This document shows, in pieces, positions 43,536 through 51,982 of a DNA stretch of 64,000 nucleotides. Positions within the stretch are counted from its first letter, which is position 1; every line of letters begins with the position of its first letter. Source of the stretch: an uncultured Pelagibacteraceae bacterium (GTDB lineage: Bacteria > Pseudomonadota > Alphaproteobacteria > Pelagibacterales > Pelagibacteraceae). Both the position numbers and the translations under genes were made by a program. The DNA lies in NCBI GenBank assembly GCA_902514665.1, contig CABXRS010000004.1, positions 1-64,000 of the forward strand, in the 5' to 3' direction. The notes below the pieces were generated by a model. The model saw nothing but the letters and a program-made list of their open reading frames with translations. It was not told where the DNA came from and did not search any database.

Positions 43536-44059
43536 TGTCCAGGAAAATTTATTAAATTATCAACTTTATAATTATTTTTTATCAAATTATCTGAACCACC
43601 TAAGTCAAATAAATTGATGACAAATATAAAAGCAGCTACTTTGCCATTTGAAATTTCTACAAGTTTTGCTGCTGCTTCTGCAGTTCCTCCAGTTGCAATT
43701 AAATCATCAATAATTAATACAATGTCATCACTGCCAATAGAGTCTTTGTGTACTTCAATAGTTGCCGTCCCATATTCAAGTTCAAAATCAATTGAATGAA
43801 CCTTTGCAGGTAGTTTATTTTTTTTTCGCAACATAATTAACGGTTTTTTAAGTATATATGAAACTGCAGATGCAAAAATAAATCCTCTTGATTCAATTGC
43901 TGCTATTTTGGTAAATTTAAATTTTTTTGAACGCTCAACAATTTGATTAATAGTTTCAACAAAGGCGTTTTGATCTTTAATCAAAGTTGTAATGTCTCTA
44001 AAAAGAATTCCTTTTTTTGGATAATCTGGTATGGATCTAATGTAATTTTTTAAATTCAT
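43532..44059 (-). CDS. apt: Adenine phosphoribosyltransferase
   Basis: This is a 175-residue enzyme that converts adenine and PRPP to AMP. The opening YIRSIPDYPKKGILFRDI, AAIESRGFIFASAVSYIL and the PRPP loop VLIIDDLIATGGTAEAA near residue 118 are diagnostic. Its start codon is only five bases from the divergent nucleosidase start, which suggests joint control; together they recover adenine from methylthioadenosine. Confidence 0.95.
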   Translation of the reverse strand: MNLKNYIRSIPDYPKKGILFRDITTLIKDQNAFVETINQIVERSKKFKFTKIAAIESRGFIFASAVSYILKKPLIMLRKKNKLPAKVHSIDFELEYGTATIEVHKDSIGSDDIVLIIDDLIATGGTAEAAAKLVEISNGKVAAFIFVINLFDLGGSDNLIKNNYKVDNLINFPGH

Positions 44060-44064
44060 ATATC

Positions 44065-44595
44065 ATGAATAAGTTATTTGTTGCAGCTTTAAAAGAAGAA
44101 ACTCCAAATTTAGATTATTTTCATTATATTGGAGTTGGAAAAATTAATGCTACTTATAATTTATTGAAATTAATTAATAGATTTAAACCTAATCAAGTAA
44201 TAAATTATGGAACCGCTGGTGCAATTAATAAAAAACTATTTGGTATAGTTGAATGTACAAGATTTTATCAAAGAGACATGGATGCAACAGGTCTGTTAGA
44301 CTTACAATTAGGTGAAACTCCTTTTGATAATATTAATGAAATAATTATTTCAGATAAAGGCTTTTCCTGTGGGAGTGGTGATAGTTTTGTAAAAAATAAA
44401 ATTGAAATGGATGTAGATCTGGTTGATATGGAGTCATATGCACTAGCAAAGGTTTGTAAATTAGAGAATATTAAGTTCAGATGTTTTAAGTATTTATCAG
44501 ACAATGCAGATGAAAATGCAACAAATGATTGGATAGAAAATTGTAAAAAAGGTGCAAAACTCTTTCAAAATAAATTAAAAGAATTTGAATTGTAG
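44065..44595 (+). CDS. 5'-methylthioadenosine/S-adenosylhomocysteine nucleosidase-like protein
   Basis: This is a 176-residue member of the PNP/UDP phosphorylase family, short for MTAN (about 230). Recognisable parts are VINYGTAGAINKKLFG near residue 45, the ribose-binding VDMESYALAKVC near residue 115 and the catalytic aspartate in YLSDNADENAT near residue 145. It would release adenine from methylthioadenosine, the by-product of the next gene's reaction, feeding apt on its other side. Confidence 0.82.
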   Translation: MNKLFVAALKEETPNLDYFHYIGVGKINATYNLLKLINRFKPNQVINYGTAGAINKKLFGIVECTRFYQRDMDATGLLDLQLGETPFDNINEIIISDKGFSCGSGDSFVKNKIEMDVDLVDMESYALAKVCKLENIKFRCFKYLSDNADENATNDWIENCKKGAKLFQNKLKEFEL

Positions 44596-44656
44596 TTTTT
44601 TTAATTGAAAATAAAAGCAATATCTATATCAAGGACTCAATTTCAGGATATAAATA

Positions 44657-45697
44657 ATGACGAAAGTTGGTAAACACATAACTTTAGATATTATAGGAAC
44701 TACTAAAGAATACGATCCTTCAGCTTTTGAAAAAATAATTTATGATATAGCTAAAGCTGCCAAAGTTACAATATTAAATATTTCTAAATATAAATTTCAA
44801 CCCCAAGGTTTTACAATTTTAGCTTTATTAGCAGAAAGCCACATTAGTTTTCATACTTTTCCTGAGAAAGGAATAATTAGTTTTGACTTTTTTACGTGTG
44901 GAAAAATAAATCCATCTGTTGCAGTGAAAATTATTAAAAAGAAATTTGAACATACAAGAATAGTTAAAAAGGAATTTAATAGAGATACAAAGTCTCTTTA
45001 TCCTGATATTTACAGCTCACCAGGTCTACAAAAATCATATGTAGTAAACAATGTCCTAGAAGACTTTAAATCAAAAGCAGGCCAACATATAGAAATTCTA
45101 GAATTGGAGCAATTTGGAAAATCTCTTTTCATTGATGGTGAAATTCAAGTTGCAGCTACCGATGAACATTTGTATAGCTCAACATTTGTAGGAGCAGGTT
45201 TAAATCTTAATAAAAACAATGAGAGAGTAGCTATTATTGGAGGAGGTGATGGAGGAGTTGCCAGAGAATGCATATCAAAAAATTTTAATTTTATTGACTG
45301 GTATGAGCTAGATCCTGAGGTTGTTGATATATGCAATAAACATCTTGAAGATATAGGAAAAAAAGCAACTGAAAAAAATTCAGTTAAGTGTGTATGGGGA
45401 GATGCTTTTGAAAGTATTAAGTCAGTAAATGATGATACTTATGACCATATTTATGTAGATTTAAATGATGATGAATTCTGCATTGATTTAGCATCTAAGA
45501 ATATGGAGTCTTTAATTCGAATTTTAAAACCAAAAGGAGTTATTACAGCCCAAGTTGGTAGCCAAGATAAAAAACCACAACAGGTTGAAAATTGGATGAA
45601 TATTTTTAATCAAAATTTTGGAAACACAAAATTATCAAGAGTTTACATACCAAGTTTTGATTGCTCTTGGAATTTTTCATCTTCTATAAACCATTAA
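44657..45697 (+). CDS. Fused S-adenosylmethionine decarboxylase and spermidine synthase
   Basis: Residues 1-115 form a class 1b AdoMet decarboxylase: Ser61 in AESHISFHTF is the self-cleavage/pyruvoyl site, with His66 and Cys81 (FFTCG) at the same spacing as the Thermotoga enzyme. Residues about 120-346 form an aminopropyltransferase with LFIDGEIQVAATDEHLYSS and the cofactor loop VAIIGGGDGGVARE. The usual acidic catalytic segment is replaced by YVDLNDDEF. One polypeptide would make decarboxylated AdoMet and use it to build a polyamine. The exact diamine acceptor is unknown. Confidence 0.88.
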   Translation: MTKVGKHITLDIIGTTKEYDPSAFEKIIYDIAKAAKVTILNISKYKFQPQGFTILALLAESHISFHTFPEKGIISFDFFTCGKINPSVAVKIIKKKFEHTRIVKKEFNRDTKSLYPDIYSSPGLQKSYVVNNVLEDFKSKAGQHIEILELEQFGKSLFIDGEIQVAATDEHLYSSTFVGAGLNLNKNNERVAIIGGGDGGVARECISKNFNFIDWYELDPEVVDICNKHLEDIGKKATEKNSVKCVWGDAFESIKSVNDDTYDHIYVDLNDDEFCIDLASKNMESLIRILKPKGVITAQVGSQDKKPQQVENWMNIFNQNFGNTKLSRVYIPSFDCSWNFSSSINH

Positions 45698-45756
45698 TTT
45701 TTCTTTTTTATTATTAAAATTTATGAAATAATTATCTCTTAATTAAGGAGAAAATA

Positions 45757-46584
45757 ATGAATAAATTTAAAAAGACTATTTTAACAGTTCTTACATTTCT
45801 TTTTGTTATCGGAAACGTTTATGCTGACAAAATTAAAATAGGAACTGAAGGAGCTTACCCGCCATGGAATTCTAAAGACTCAGCAGGAAATTTGATTGGC
45901 TTTGAAGTCGAATTAGCAAATGAGTTATGCAAAATTATGAAACATGATTGCACTATTGTAGAGCAAGACTGGGATGGAATGATACCAGCTTTAGTCTCAA
46001 GAAAATTTGATGCCATCATGGCTGGAATGTCAATAACTGGTGAGAGAATGAAAACAATAAACTTTTCTCAGGGTTATGCAGATGAAGTTGCATCTTTAGC
46101 TGTTATGAAAGGATCGAAAAACGAAGGCCTTAAAACAATGTCAGCTATAAATTTATCTGACGTAAGTGCTAATGAACAAGCAACACTAGATGTTTTGGGC
46201 AAAGCATTTAAGGGTAAAACTATTGGTGTACAAACAGCAACAATTCATCAAAACTTCTTAGAGTCTGGTTTAATGGGCAATGTAAAAATCAGAACCTACA
46301 AAACTCAAGATGAAGTAAACTTAGATTTATCTGCTGGTAGAATAGATGCAGCACTAGCTGCAGCAGTTGCTTTTACGGATTATGCAGAAAAATCTGGTAA
46401 AGGAGTTATATTAACTGGACCAACATTTGCAGGTGGAGATTTTGGTAATGGTGTTGGTGTAGGTATTAGAAAAGGTGACTCTAAACTTTTAAATGATTTT
46501 AATGCAGCAATTGATAAAGCTAGAGATGATGGCATTATTAGTAAGCTTGCTATAAAACATTTTGGTTTTGACGCCTCTATGTAA
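45757..46584 (+). CDS. Polar amino-acid ABC transporter binding protein (family 3)
   Basis: This is a 275-residue periplasmic binding protein with signal peptide (KKTILTVLTFLFVIGNVYA, cut before DKIKIG). The pattern GTEGAYPPWNSKDSAGNLIGFEVELANEL and DWDGMIPALVSRKFDAIMAGMSITGER is typical of the lysine/arginine/ornithine/histidine (ArgT/HisJ) group. A GGAG site precedes the ATG. It is followed by a hairpin and two permeases. Confidence 0.9.
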   Translation: MNKFKKTILTVLTFLFVIGNVYADKIKIGTEGAYPPWNSKDSAGNLIGFEVELANELCKIMKHDCTIVEQDWDGMIPALVSRKFDAIMAGMSITGERMKTINFSQGYADEVASLAVMKGSKNEGLKTMSAINLSDVSANEQATLDVLGKAFKGKTIGVQTATIHQNFLESGLMGNVKIRTYKTQDEVNLDLSAGRIDAALAAAVAFTDYAEKSGKGVILTGPTFAGGDFGNGVGVGIRKGDSKLLNDFNAAIDKARDDGIISKLAIKHFGFDASM

Positions 46585-46594
46585 TAAATTATTT

Positions 46595-46620
46595 ATGGGT
46601 GGCTATAATTAGCCACCTAT
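46595..46620 (+). promoter_or_regulatory. Stem-loop between binding-protein and permease genes
   Basis: Bases 46595-46604 pair with 46611-46620 (ten pairs, one G-U) around a six-base loop; the GGTGGCT/AGCCACC core is GC-rich. It ends three bases before the permease ATG and leaves no room for a Shine-Dalgarno sequence. It could both protect the upstream binding-protein mRNA and lower permease translation. Confidence 0.75.
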
Positions 46621-46623
46621 ACT

Positions 46624-47316
46624 ATGGAACTTCTATATTTTGGTGATAAAGGTTGGGGAGACGAGTTATTTTTTGCAACATTAATGACAATTGCTGTTTC
46701 AATAACTGCAATGATAATAGGCTTTATATTTGCTGCTTTATTTACTCCATTAAAATTATCTGATAACAAAATTTTAAACACAATTGGTAATGTCTACACT
46801 ACAGTTATTAGAGGTGTACCAGAGCTTCTTGTAATTTATTTATTTTTTTTCGGTGGAAGTGGAGCAATTATGTTTGTTGCCTCAATATTTGGTTATAATG
46901 AGTACATCGAAATTAATGCTTTTTTAACTGGTTCATTTTCAATAGGTATAATTTCGGGAGCATACTCGACTGAAGTATTTAGAGGAGCAATACAATCAAT
47001 TGATATAGGTCAGTTTGAAGCTGCAAAAGTTTTAGGATTTAATAAATATATTTACTTCTTTAAAATTATTTTTCCTCAAATGCTAAGACTATCAATTCCA
47101 AACTTAAGTAACGTTTGGCAAATTACTTTAAAAGATACTTCTTTAATTTCTGTGACTGGACTTGTAGAAATTATGAGACAGTCCTACATTGCGGCAGGCT
47201 CTACAAGAGATCCCTTATTTTTTTATAGTTTTGCAGCAATTTTGTATCTGATGCTCACTTACATCATTATGAAAATTATTAACAGATTAGAGATTAAATA
47301 TAGCAGGGAGTATTAA
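46624..47316 (+). CDS. Polar amino-acid ABC transporter permease (HisQ-like)
   Basis: This is a 230-residue permease with five or so helices. TVIRGVPELLVIYLFFFGG near residue 60 and the EAA-type loop QFEAAKVLGFNKYIYFFKII near residue 130 place it in the HisMQ family. It joins the next permease by a TAATG junction. Confidence 0.9.
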   Translation: MELLYFGDKGWGDELFFATLMTIAVSITAMIIGFIFAALFTPLKLSDNKILNTIGNVYTTVIRGVPELLVIYLFFFGGSGAIMFVASIFGYNEYIEINAFLTGSFSIGIISGAYSTEVFRGAIQSIDIGQFEAAKVLGFNKYIYFFKIIFPQMLRLSIPNLSNVWQITLKDTSLISVTGLVEIMRQSYIAAGSTRDPLFFYSFAAILYLMLTYIIMKIINRLEIKYSREY

Positions 47317-47993
47317 TGGATTTTGATTTAATGTTCACTAGTCTTCCTAAACTTTTAAGTGCAACTGTTGTGACACTAAAATTATTATCTGCATCATTGT
47401 TATTTGGGTTAATCATTGGGCTTTTATTTGCAATATTGCGATTAAATAAAAATATTTTTATTAATAAATTTGCTTATGGGTATTCTTATGTTTTTAGAGG
47501 AACTCCTTTATTAGTTCAAATTTTCATCATTTATTTTGGATTAGGCCAAATTGAATACTTAAGATCAACATTTTTATGGGTTATTTTAAAAGAGCCTTAT
47601 TGGTGTGCAATTATAGCTTTCACTCTAAATACAGGTGCTTATACATCCGAAATATTAAGATCTGCATTTCAAACAATTAAACCTGGAATTATAGAAGCTG
47701 GTAAAAGCCTAGGGATACCAAATAAAATTATTTTTTATAAAATACAAATACCTATTGCTATTAGACAATCTCTTCCAGCTTATGGAAATGAAATAATTTT
47801 AATGATGAAAGGGACTTCATTAGCAAGTACTGTTACCTTAATGGATTTAACTGGTGTTGCCAAATATATTATTTCAACAACTTTTAAACCAATAGAGGTA
47901 TTCATTGTTGCGGGTGGAATTTATTTATTTATGACTTTTATTATCCATAACGTTATAAAATATTTAGAAAAAAAATATAGTTTTTATTCTTAA
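47316..47993 (+). CDS. Polar amino-acid ABC transporter permease (HisM-like)
   Basis: This is a 225-residue permease, paralogous to its upstream partner. VFRGTPLLVQIFIIYFGLGQ near residue 60 and the loop IIEAGKSLGIPNKIIFYKIQ near residue 125 are family marks. An ATPase gene (HisP/GlnQ type) would normally follow; here the next gene, ten bases on, is a metallophosphoesterase, so the transporter must use an ATPase encoded elsewhere. Confidence 0.9.
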   Translation: MDFDLMFTSLPKLLSATVVTLKLLSASLLFGLIIGLLFAILRLNKNIFINKFAYGYSYVFRGTPLLVQIFIIYFGLGQIEYLRSTFLWVILKEPYWCAIIAFTLNTGAYTSEILRSAFQTIKPGIIEAGKSLGIPNKIIFYKIQIPIAIRQSLPAYGNEIILMMKGTSLASTVTLMDLTGVAKYIISTTFKPIEVFIVAGGIYLFMTFIIHNVIKYLEKKYSFYS

Positions 47994-48003
47994 AGATAAA
48001 CAA

Positions 48004-48966
48004 ATGCAAAATTGGATAGTTAAATTAACTTTTTTAAAAAAAGTATTAATAATTTTGGTTGTGATTACTTATCCAATTTTATTTTTTGAATATAAAATAT
48101 TCCCATATCAACAAATAAAAATTTTTAAAAATAACCATATTGATATTTATTTAAAACATAGATTTTATATTAAAGAAACAACAAAATGTTCTCTTCAAAA
48201 AAATTATTTTAAAAATGAAAATAAAAAAACATACACCTTTTTTATTGCGGGGCATACGTACGGTGTGCCTCATAAAAAAAAAGATTTAAGCCTATATAAA
48301 AATTTTTATAAAATTATTTCAAAAAATAGCAAATATGATTTTGGAATTTTTGCGGGGGATTTTGTTCAAGATGCAAATAATGAAGCCTGGAGTGCAGTCG
48401 ACAAACAAATAGAAAAAATTGGTCATAAAATATATCTTGTTGCAGGCAATCATGACTTTGATAAGAAAGATGGTTTATATGAGAAAAGGTATGGAAGATC
48501 ATATTATTACTTTAGAAATCAAAAAGATCTTTTTATCGTATTAAACTCTACACAAGATAAATTAAATATAATTGACGATCAATTAAAGTTTTTAAGAGAA
48601 ACTATTAAAAAACAAAAATTTAATAATCTTTTTATAATTTCACATCACATGATTTGGATGTTTAATAAAGAGATATTTAATTCTAACGAAGATGAGAGAT
48701 TAAATTTTACTTCAGCTTATCTTCCTAAAAATTTCAAAACAAACTTTTGGGATGATATTGCGCCTTTATTGTTAGAATTAAAAAATAATGTTTATTTAAT
48801 ATCTGGGAATATTGGACAATTTCCTAATCATAGATCCATATATTGTAGTAATTACAAAAATATAAAATTTTTAAGCACCGGTATGGGTGGAGGTAAATAT
48901 GATAATTTTATCATCTTCAAAAATAATAAAAAAGGTAAATTAAAAATAGACTTTAAGTTTTTTTGA
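48004..48966 (+). CDS. Membrane-anchored metallophosphoesterase
   Basis: This is a 320-residue protein with one N-terminal membrane anchor (about residues 10-29), so the domain is probably periplasmic. Calcineurin-like motifs are seen: FFIAGHTYG, FAGDFVQD near residue 118, VAGNHDFD near residue 147 and ISHHMIW near residue 215. The first motif has Gly where Asp is usual, and the final GHxH appears as SGNIGQ, so metal binding may be altered. It opens the phosphoesterase-DUF4956-CotH-VTC cassette. Confidence 0.75.
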   Translation: MQNWIVKLTFLKKVLIILVVITYPILFFEYKIFPYQQIKIFKNNHIDIYLKHRFYIKETTKCSLQKNYFKNENKKTYTFFIAGHTYGVPHKKKDLSLYKNFYKIISKNSKYDFGIFAGDFVQDANNEAWSAVDKQIEKIGHKIYLVAGNHDFDKKDGLYEKRYGRSYYYFRNQKDLFIVLNSTQDKLNIIDDQLKFLRETIKKQKFNNLFIISHHMIWMFNKEIFNSNEDERLNFTSAYLPKNFKTNFWDDIAPLLLELKNNVYLISGNIGQFPNHRSIYCSNYKNIKFLSTGMGGGKYDNFIIFKNNKKGKLKIDFKFF

Positions 48967-48981
48967 TAATAAGTTTGAAAA

Positions 48982-49635
48982 ATGGATTTTATATCTAATG
49001 AAGCAAACAATAATCTTAAAGTTTTTATAGATGTAATATTTTTAATTTCTTCTGGTTTAATATTAAGGTTTTGTTTATCTTTGACTGGACAAAACTGGGT
49101 AAAAACTTATCAACAAACGGTAACTTTTTTAATTTTGCCAGTTACGACATATGTAATCGTTATAACAATAAGTGGAAATATAGCACTTTCATTGGGGATG
49201 GTAGGTGCACTATCAATTGTACGTTTTAGAAATCCAGTTAAAAGCGCATTAGAACTAGTAATGTTTTTTGTGCTTATAACGATTGGCATATCAGCTGGTG
49301 TAAAAATAAAATATTCAATACTTTTAGTCACGGTTTCTGTATTTATTATTATATCAATAAAATTAGGCCATTATATTTCTAAAAAAATAATTAAAAAATC
49401 TCTTTACAATGTATCTTTTAATGACGGCATTGAATTAAATACTATTGAAATTTCATCTAAATCAGTAATTGAAAGTATTGAAAATAACAAAAATATTAAA
49501 AATATAATTTACCTTAAGGAGGAAAAAATAATAATTTATAGATTATTATTTGAAAATGAAGAAGAACTTAAATTATTTAAAGAAGAAATTAGATCAAATA
49601 ATGAGATTAATAAAATTGACATAAACTATGTGTAA
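48982..49635 (+). CDS. DUF4956 membrane protein
   Basis: This is a 217-residue protein with about four membrane helices in residues 10-135 and a soluble C-terminal domain of about 80 residues. The phrase LSLGMVGALSIVRFRNPVKS near residues 70-90 is the DUF4956 hallmark. The family has no proven activity but is often found beside CotH-like and VTC-domain genes, as here. It overlaps the CotH-like gene by eight bases. Confidence 0.82.
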   Translation: MDFISNEANNNLKVFIDVIFLISSGLILRFCLSLTGQNWVKTYQQTVTFLILPVTTYVIVITISGNIALSLGMVGALSIVRFRNPVKSALELVMFFVLITIGISAGVKIKYSILLVTVSVFIIISIKLGHYISKKIIKKSLYNVSFNDGIELNTIEISSKSVIESIENNKNIKNIIYLKEEKIIIYRLLFENEEELKLFKEEIRSNNEINKIDINYV

Positions 49636-51982
49636 AAAAAAATGTTGTATAATTTTAGTAATTTTAAATTTTTTATTTTCCAACTTTGCTTACTCTGCTA
49701 TCGAGCCTTTTTGTAATAAAAATCTGAACCAAAATGAGATTAGTTCTATTTATTCATCAAAGCCATCGAAAATAAACATAAAGATTTCAGATTATAGACT
49801 TTGGAGTATAAACAATTTACAAATCTTATCTGATACGCGTGAATATCCATCCCGCGATATAATTTCAGAAAAAAATAAAAAAAGATTTAAATCTAAAATA
49901 GAGGTTGTCTTTCCAAATAATATAAAGTGTAAATTTAATTCAATAATTAGACAAAGCGGTGATTGGAAGGATCACATTTACATGTCACGAGGTAAAATTC
50001 TTCAAAGCGTAGACATAAAATTAATTGATGGAAATATTAATGGTATTACTAGATTTAAATTGCTAATTCCTAAGACTAGAAAAAACCCTGAACAAGAACT
50101 ATTATTTACAAAAATTCTAACTAGCTTAAATTTTTTAGCCCCAAGAACTTTTTTTGTAAATGTAAATCTTAATAATACTAATACAAGAATGTTATTTCAG
50201 GAAAAAATAAATAAAGAAATGTTGGAATTTAATAAAAGAGTAGAAGGCCCTATTTTAGAAGGTGATGAGAGATATATGTGGTCGTATGTCAAAGAAAATA
50301 GCAAATATTTAAATTCTTCAATTACAAATCAGCTTGCAAGACAAACTAATTCCAAATGGTCAATGAAAAGTAAAAACCATCTAATTATTGCAAATGAAGC
50401 ATTGACTAATCTAAATATAATTTACTTAAACTTTATTAATAATATTCAAAATTATACTACTAAAACTATTAATAGCGCCCATTATGACTTAGATAATTTT
50501 TTGTTAGGAAACAAAAAAAAAGAAACCTTTTCAAATTTCGAGTCTTTTGATATTTTAATGTACTCCGTGGGAGCAACACATGGTTTAGCTCCACATAACA
50601 GAAAATTTTATTGGAATTCTATAAAAAATAGTTTTGAGCCTATATATTATGATGGAGATATTTCAATTTTTGGAGCTGGTCATTACATACATGCACATTT
50701 AAGTAATCATTCTCATTTTAGTAGAAAACTTAATTTAAGTGATATTAAAATAATTAAGTCAAAATTTATGAATTTAGACAAAAGTTTATTATTTAGTGAG
50801 CTTAAAAAATCAGGTAGCGAGTTAACGAACTTTGAATTTAAAAATTTATTAAAAAAAATTGAGTCTAATATTGAAGAAATTATTACATTAAACCGATCTA
50901 GTAATTCATCTACAAATAAACCAACTTCAAACATTTTTTTAAATTATGTAAAAAATTTATCTAAGACAAAAACAGGTTACAATAGTATTAAAGTCGTTTT
51001 TAAAAATAAAAGTTATTTTTTAGTTTGTAATTTAAATCAAAATTTGAAATTCAATTTAATTGAACAATGTAAAAACGAAAAATTCGAGAATAATGAAATA
51101 AGAGATTTGTTAGAAGGTAGACTGGTTAAAAACAATGATATATTTCAATATATTGGGGATAAATCGATACTTGAGGAAGTGATTAATAATAAAGAAATTA
51201 CAAAAAAAAATTATAAAGAGTATAACTTTATAAAAATTGATAACTCAAAATTCTTTTATAATAAAGGTATAAGAATAGATTATTCAAATGAAGAAAAAAT
51301 TTTAAATATTTATCAAGAATATCCAGAGTCAAGGGCATATTTTTTAGACGGAAAAATTAAAGATTTTAAAATTAATTTTTATGGTTATGAAAGAAAATTA
51401 AATGAAATCGATACTCTTCTAAGTTTTCCTTTTGATCAAAATCAACTAACCGGTTGTCTAACTTTTTTAAATATAAATTTAGAAAACGTTAAAATGTATG
51501 CTGAAGGAGGTAATTGCGAAGACACATTGAATTTAATTAAATCTAGTGGTGAAATTAATACAATTTTTATTAAAGAAGCTCTTCAAGATGGATTGGATGT
51601 AGATTTTTCAAATTTAATAATTAATAATATTCTTATTAATGATGCTGGTAATGATTGTGCAGATTTTTCATGGGGCAATTACAAAATAATAAAAGCAAAG
51701 GTTGAAAAATGTGGTGACAAAGGATTTTCTATTGGTGAAAAATCTGAAGCTTACATTAAAGATCTAAATGTATCAAAAACATCCATTGGAATTTCTTCGA
51801 AAGATGGGTCAGTGACAAATTTAGATAATGCAATGATGAAAAACACTGAAACATGTTTAGAGGTAAAAAGAAAGAAACAAGAATTTTATGGTGGCACAAT
51901 TAATATAAAAGAACATAATTGTGAAAAAAAAAAAATTTACACTGAAAAAGGTTCATTTATAAATTTTAAAAATGTCTTATAG
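49628..51982 (+). CDS. Secreted CotH-like kinase with C-terminal beta-helix region
   Basis: This is a 784-residue protein with a signal peptide (CCIILVILNFLFSNFAYSA). The region of about residues 70-440 resembles the CotH atypical protein-kinase fold, with HYDLDNFLLG, GLAPHNRKFYWN and the DxD-like segment PIYYDGDISIFG. From about residue 590 the sequence has repeating short strands ending in Asn/Asp turns (LINDAGNDCADFS, EKCGDKGFSIG), consistent with a parallel beta helix. It would act outside the cytoplasm. Overlaps the VTC gene by 11 bases. Confidence 0.77.
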   Translation: MCKKKCCIILVILNFLFSNFAYSAIEPFCNKNLNQNEISSIYSSKPSKINIKISDYRLWSINNLQILSDTREYPSRDIISEKNKKRFKSKIEVVFPNNIKCKFNSIIRQSGDWKDHIYMSRGKILQSVDIKLIDGNINGITRFKLLIPKTRKNPEQELLFTKILTSLNFLAPRTFFVNVNLNNTNTRMLFQEKINKEMLEFNKRVEGPILEGDERYMWSYVKENSKYLNSSITNQLARQTNSKWSMKSKNHLIIANEALTNLNIIYLNFINNIQNYTTKTINSAHYDLDNFLLGNKKKETFSNFESFDILMYSVGATHGLAPHNRKFYWNSIKNSFEPIYYDGDISIFGAGHYIHAHLSNHSHFSRKLNLSDIKIIKSKFMNLDKSLLFSELKKSGSELTNFEFKNLLKKIESNIEEIITLNRSSNSSTNKPTSNIFLNYVKNLSKTKTGYNSIKVVFKNKSYFLVCNLNQNLKFNLIEQCKNEKFENNEIRDLLEGRLVKNNDIFQYIGDKSILEEVINNKEITKKNYKEYNFIKIDNSKFFYNKGIRIDYSNEEKILNIYQEYPESRAYFLDGKIKDFKINFYGYERKLNEIDTLLSFPFDQNQLTGCLTFLNINLENVKMYAEGGNCEDTLNLIKSSGEINTIFIKEALQDGLDVDFSNLIINNILINDAGNDCADFSWGNYKIIKAKVEKCGDKGFSIGEKSEAYIKDLNVSKTSIGISSKDGSVTNLDNAMMKNTETCLEVKRKKQEFYGGTINIKEHNCEKKKIYTEKGSFINFKNVL

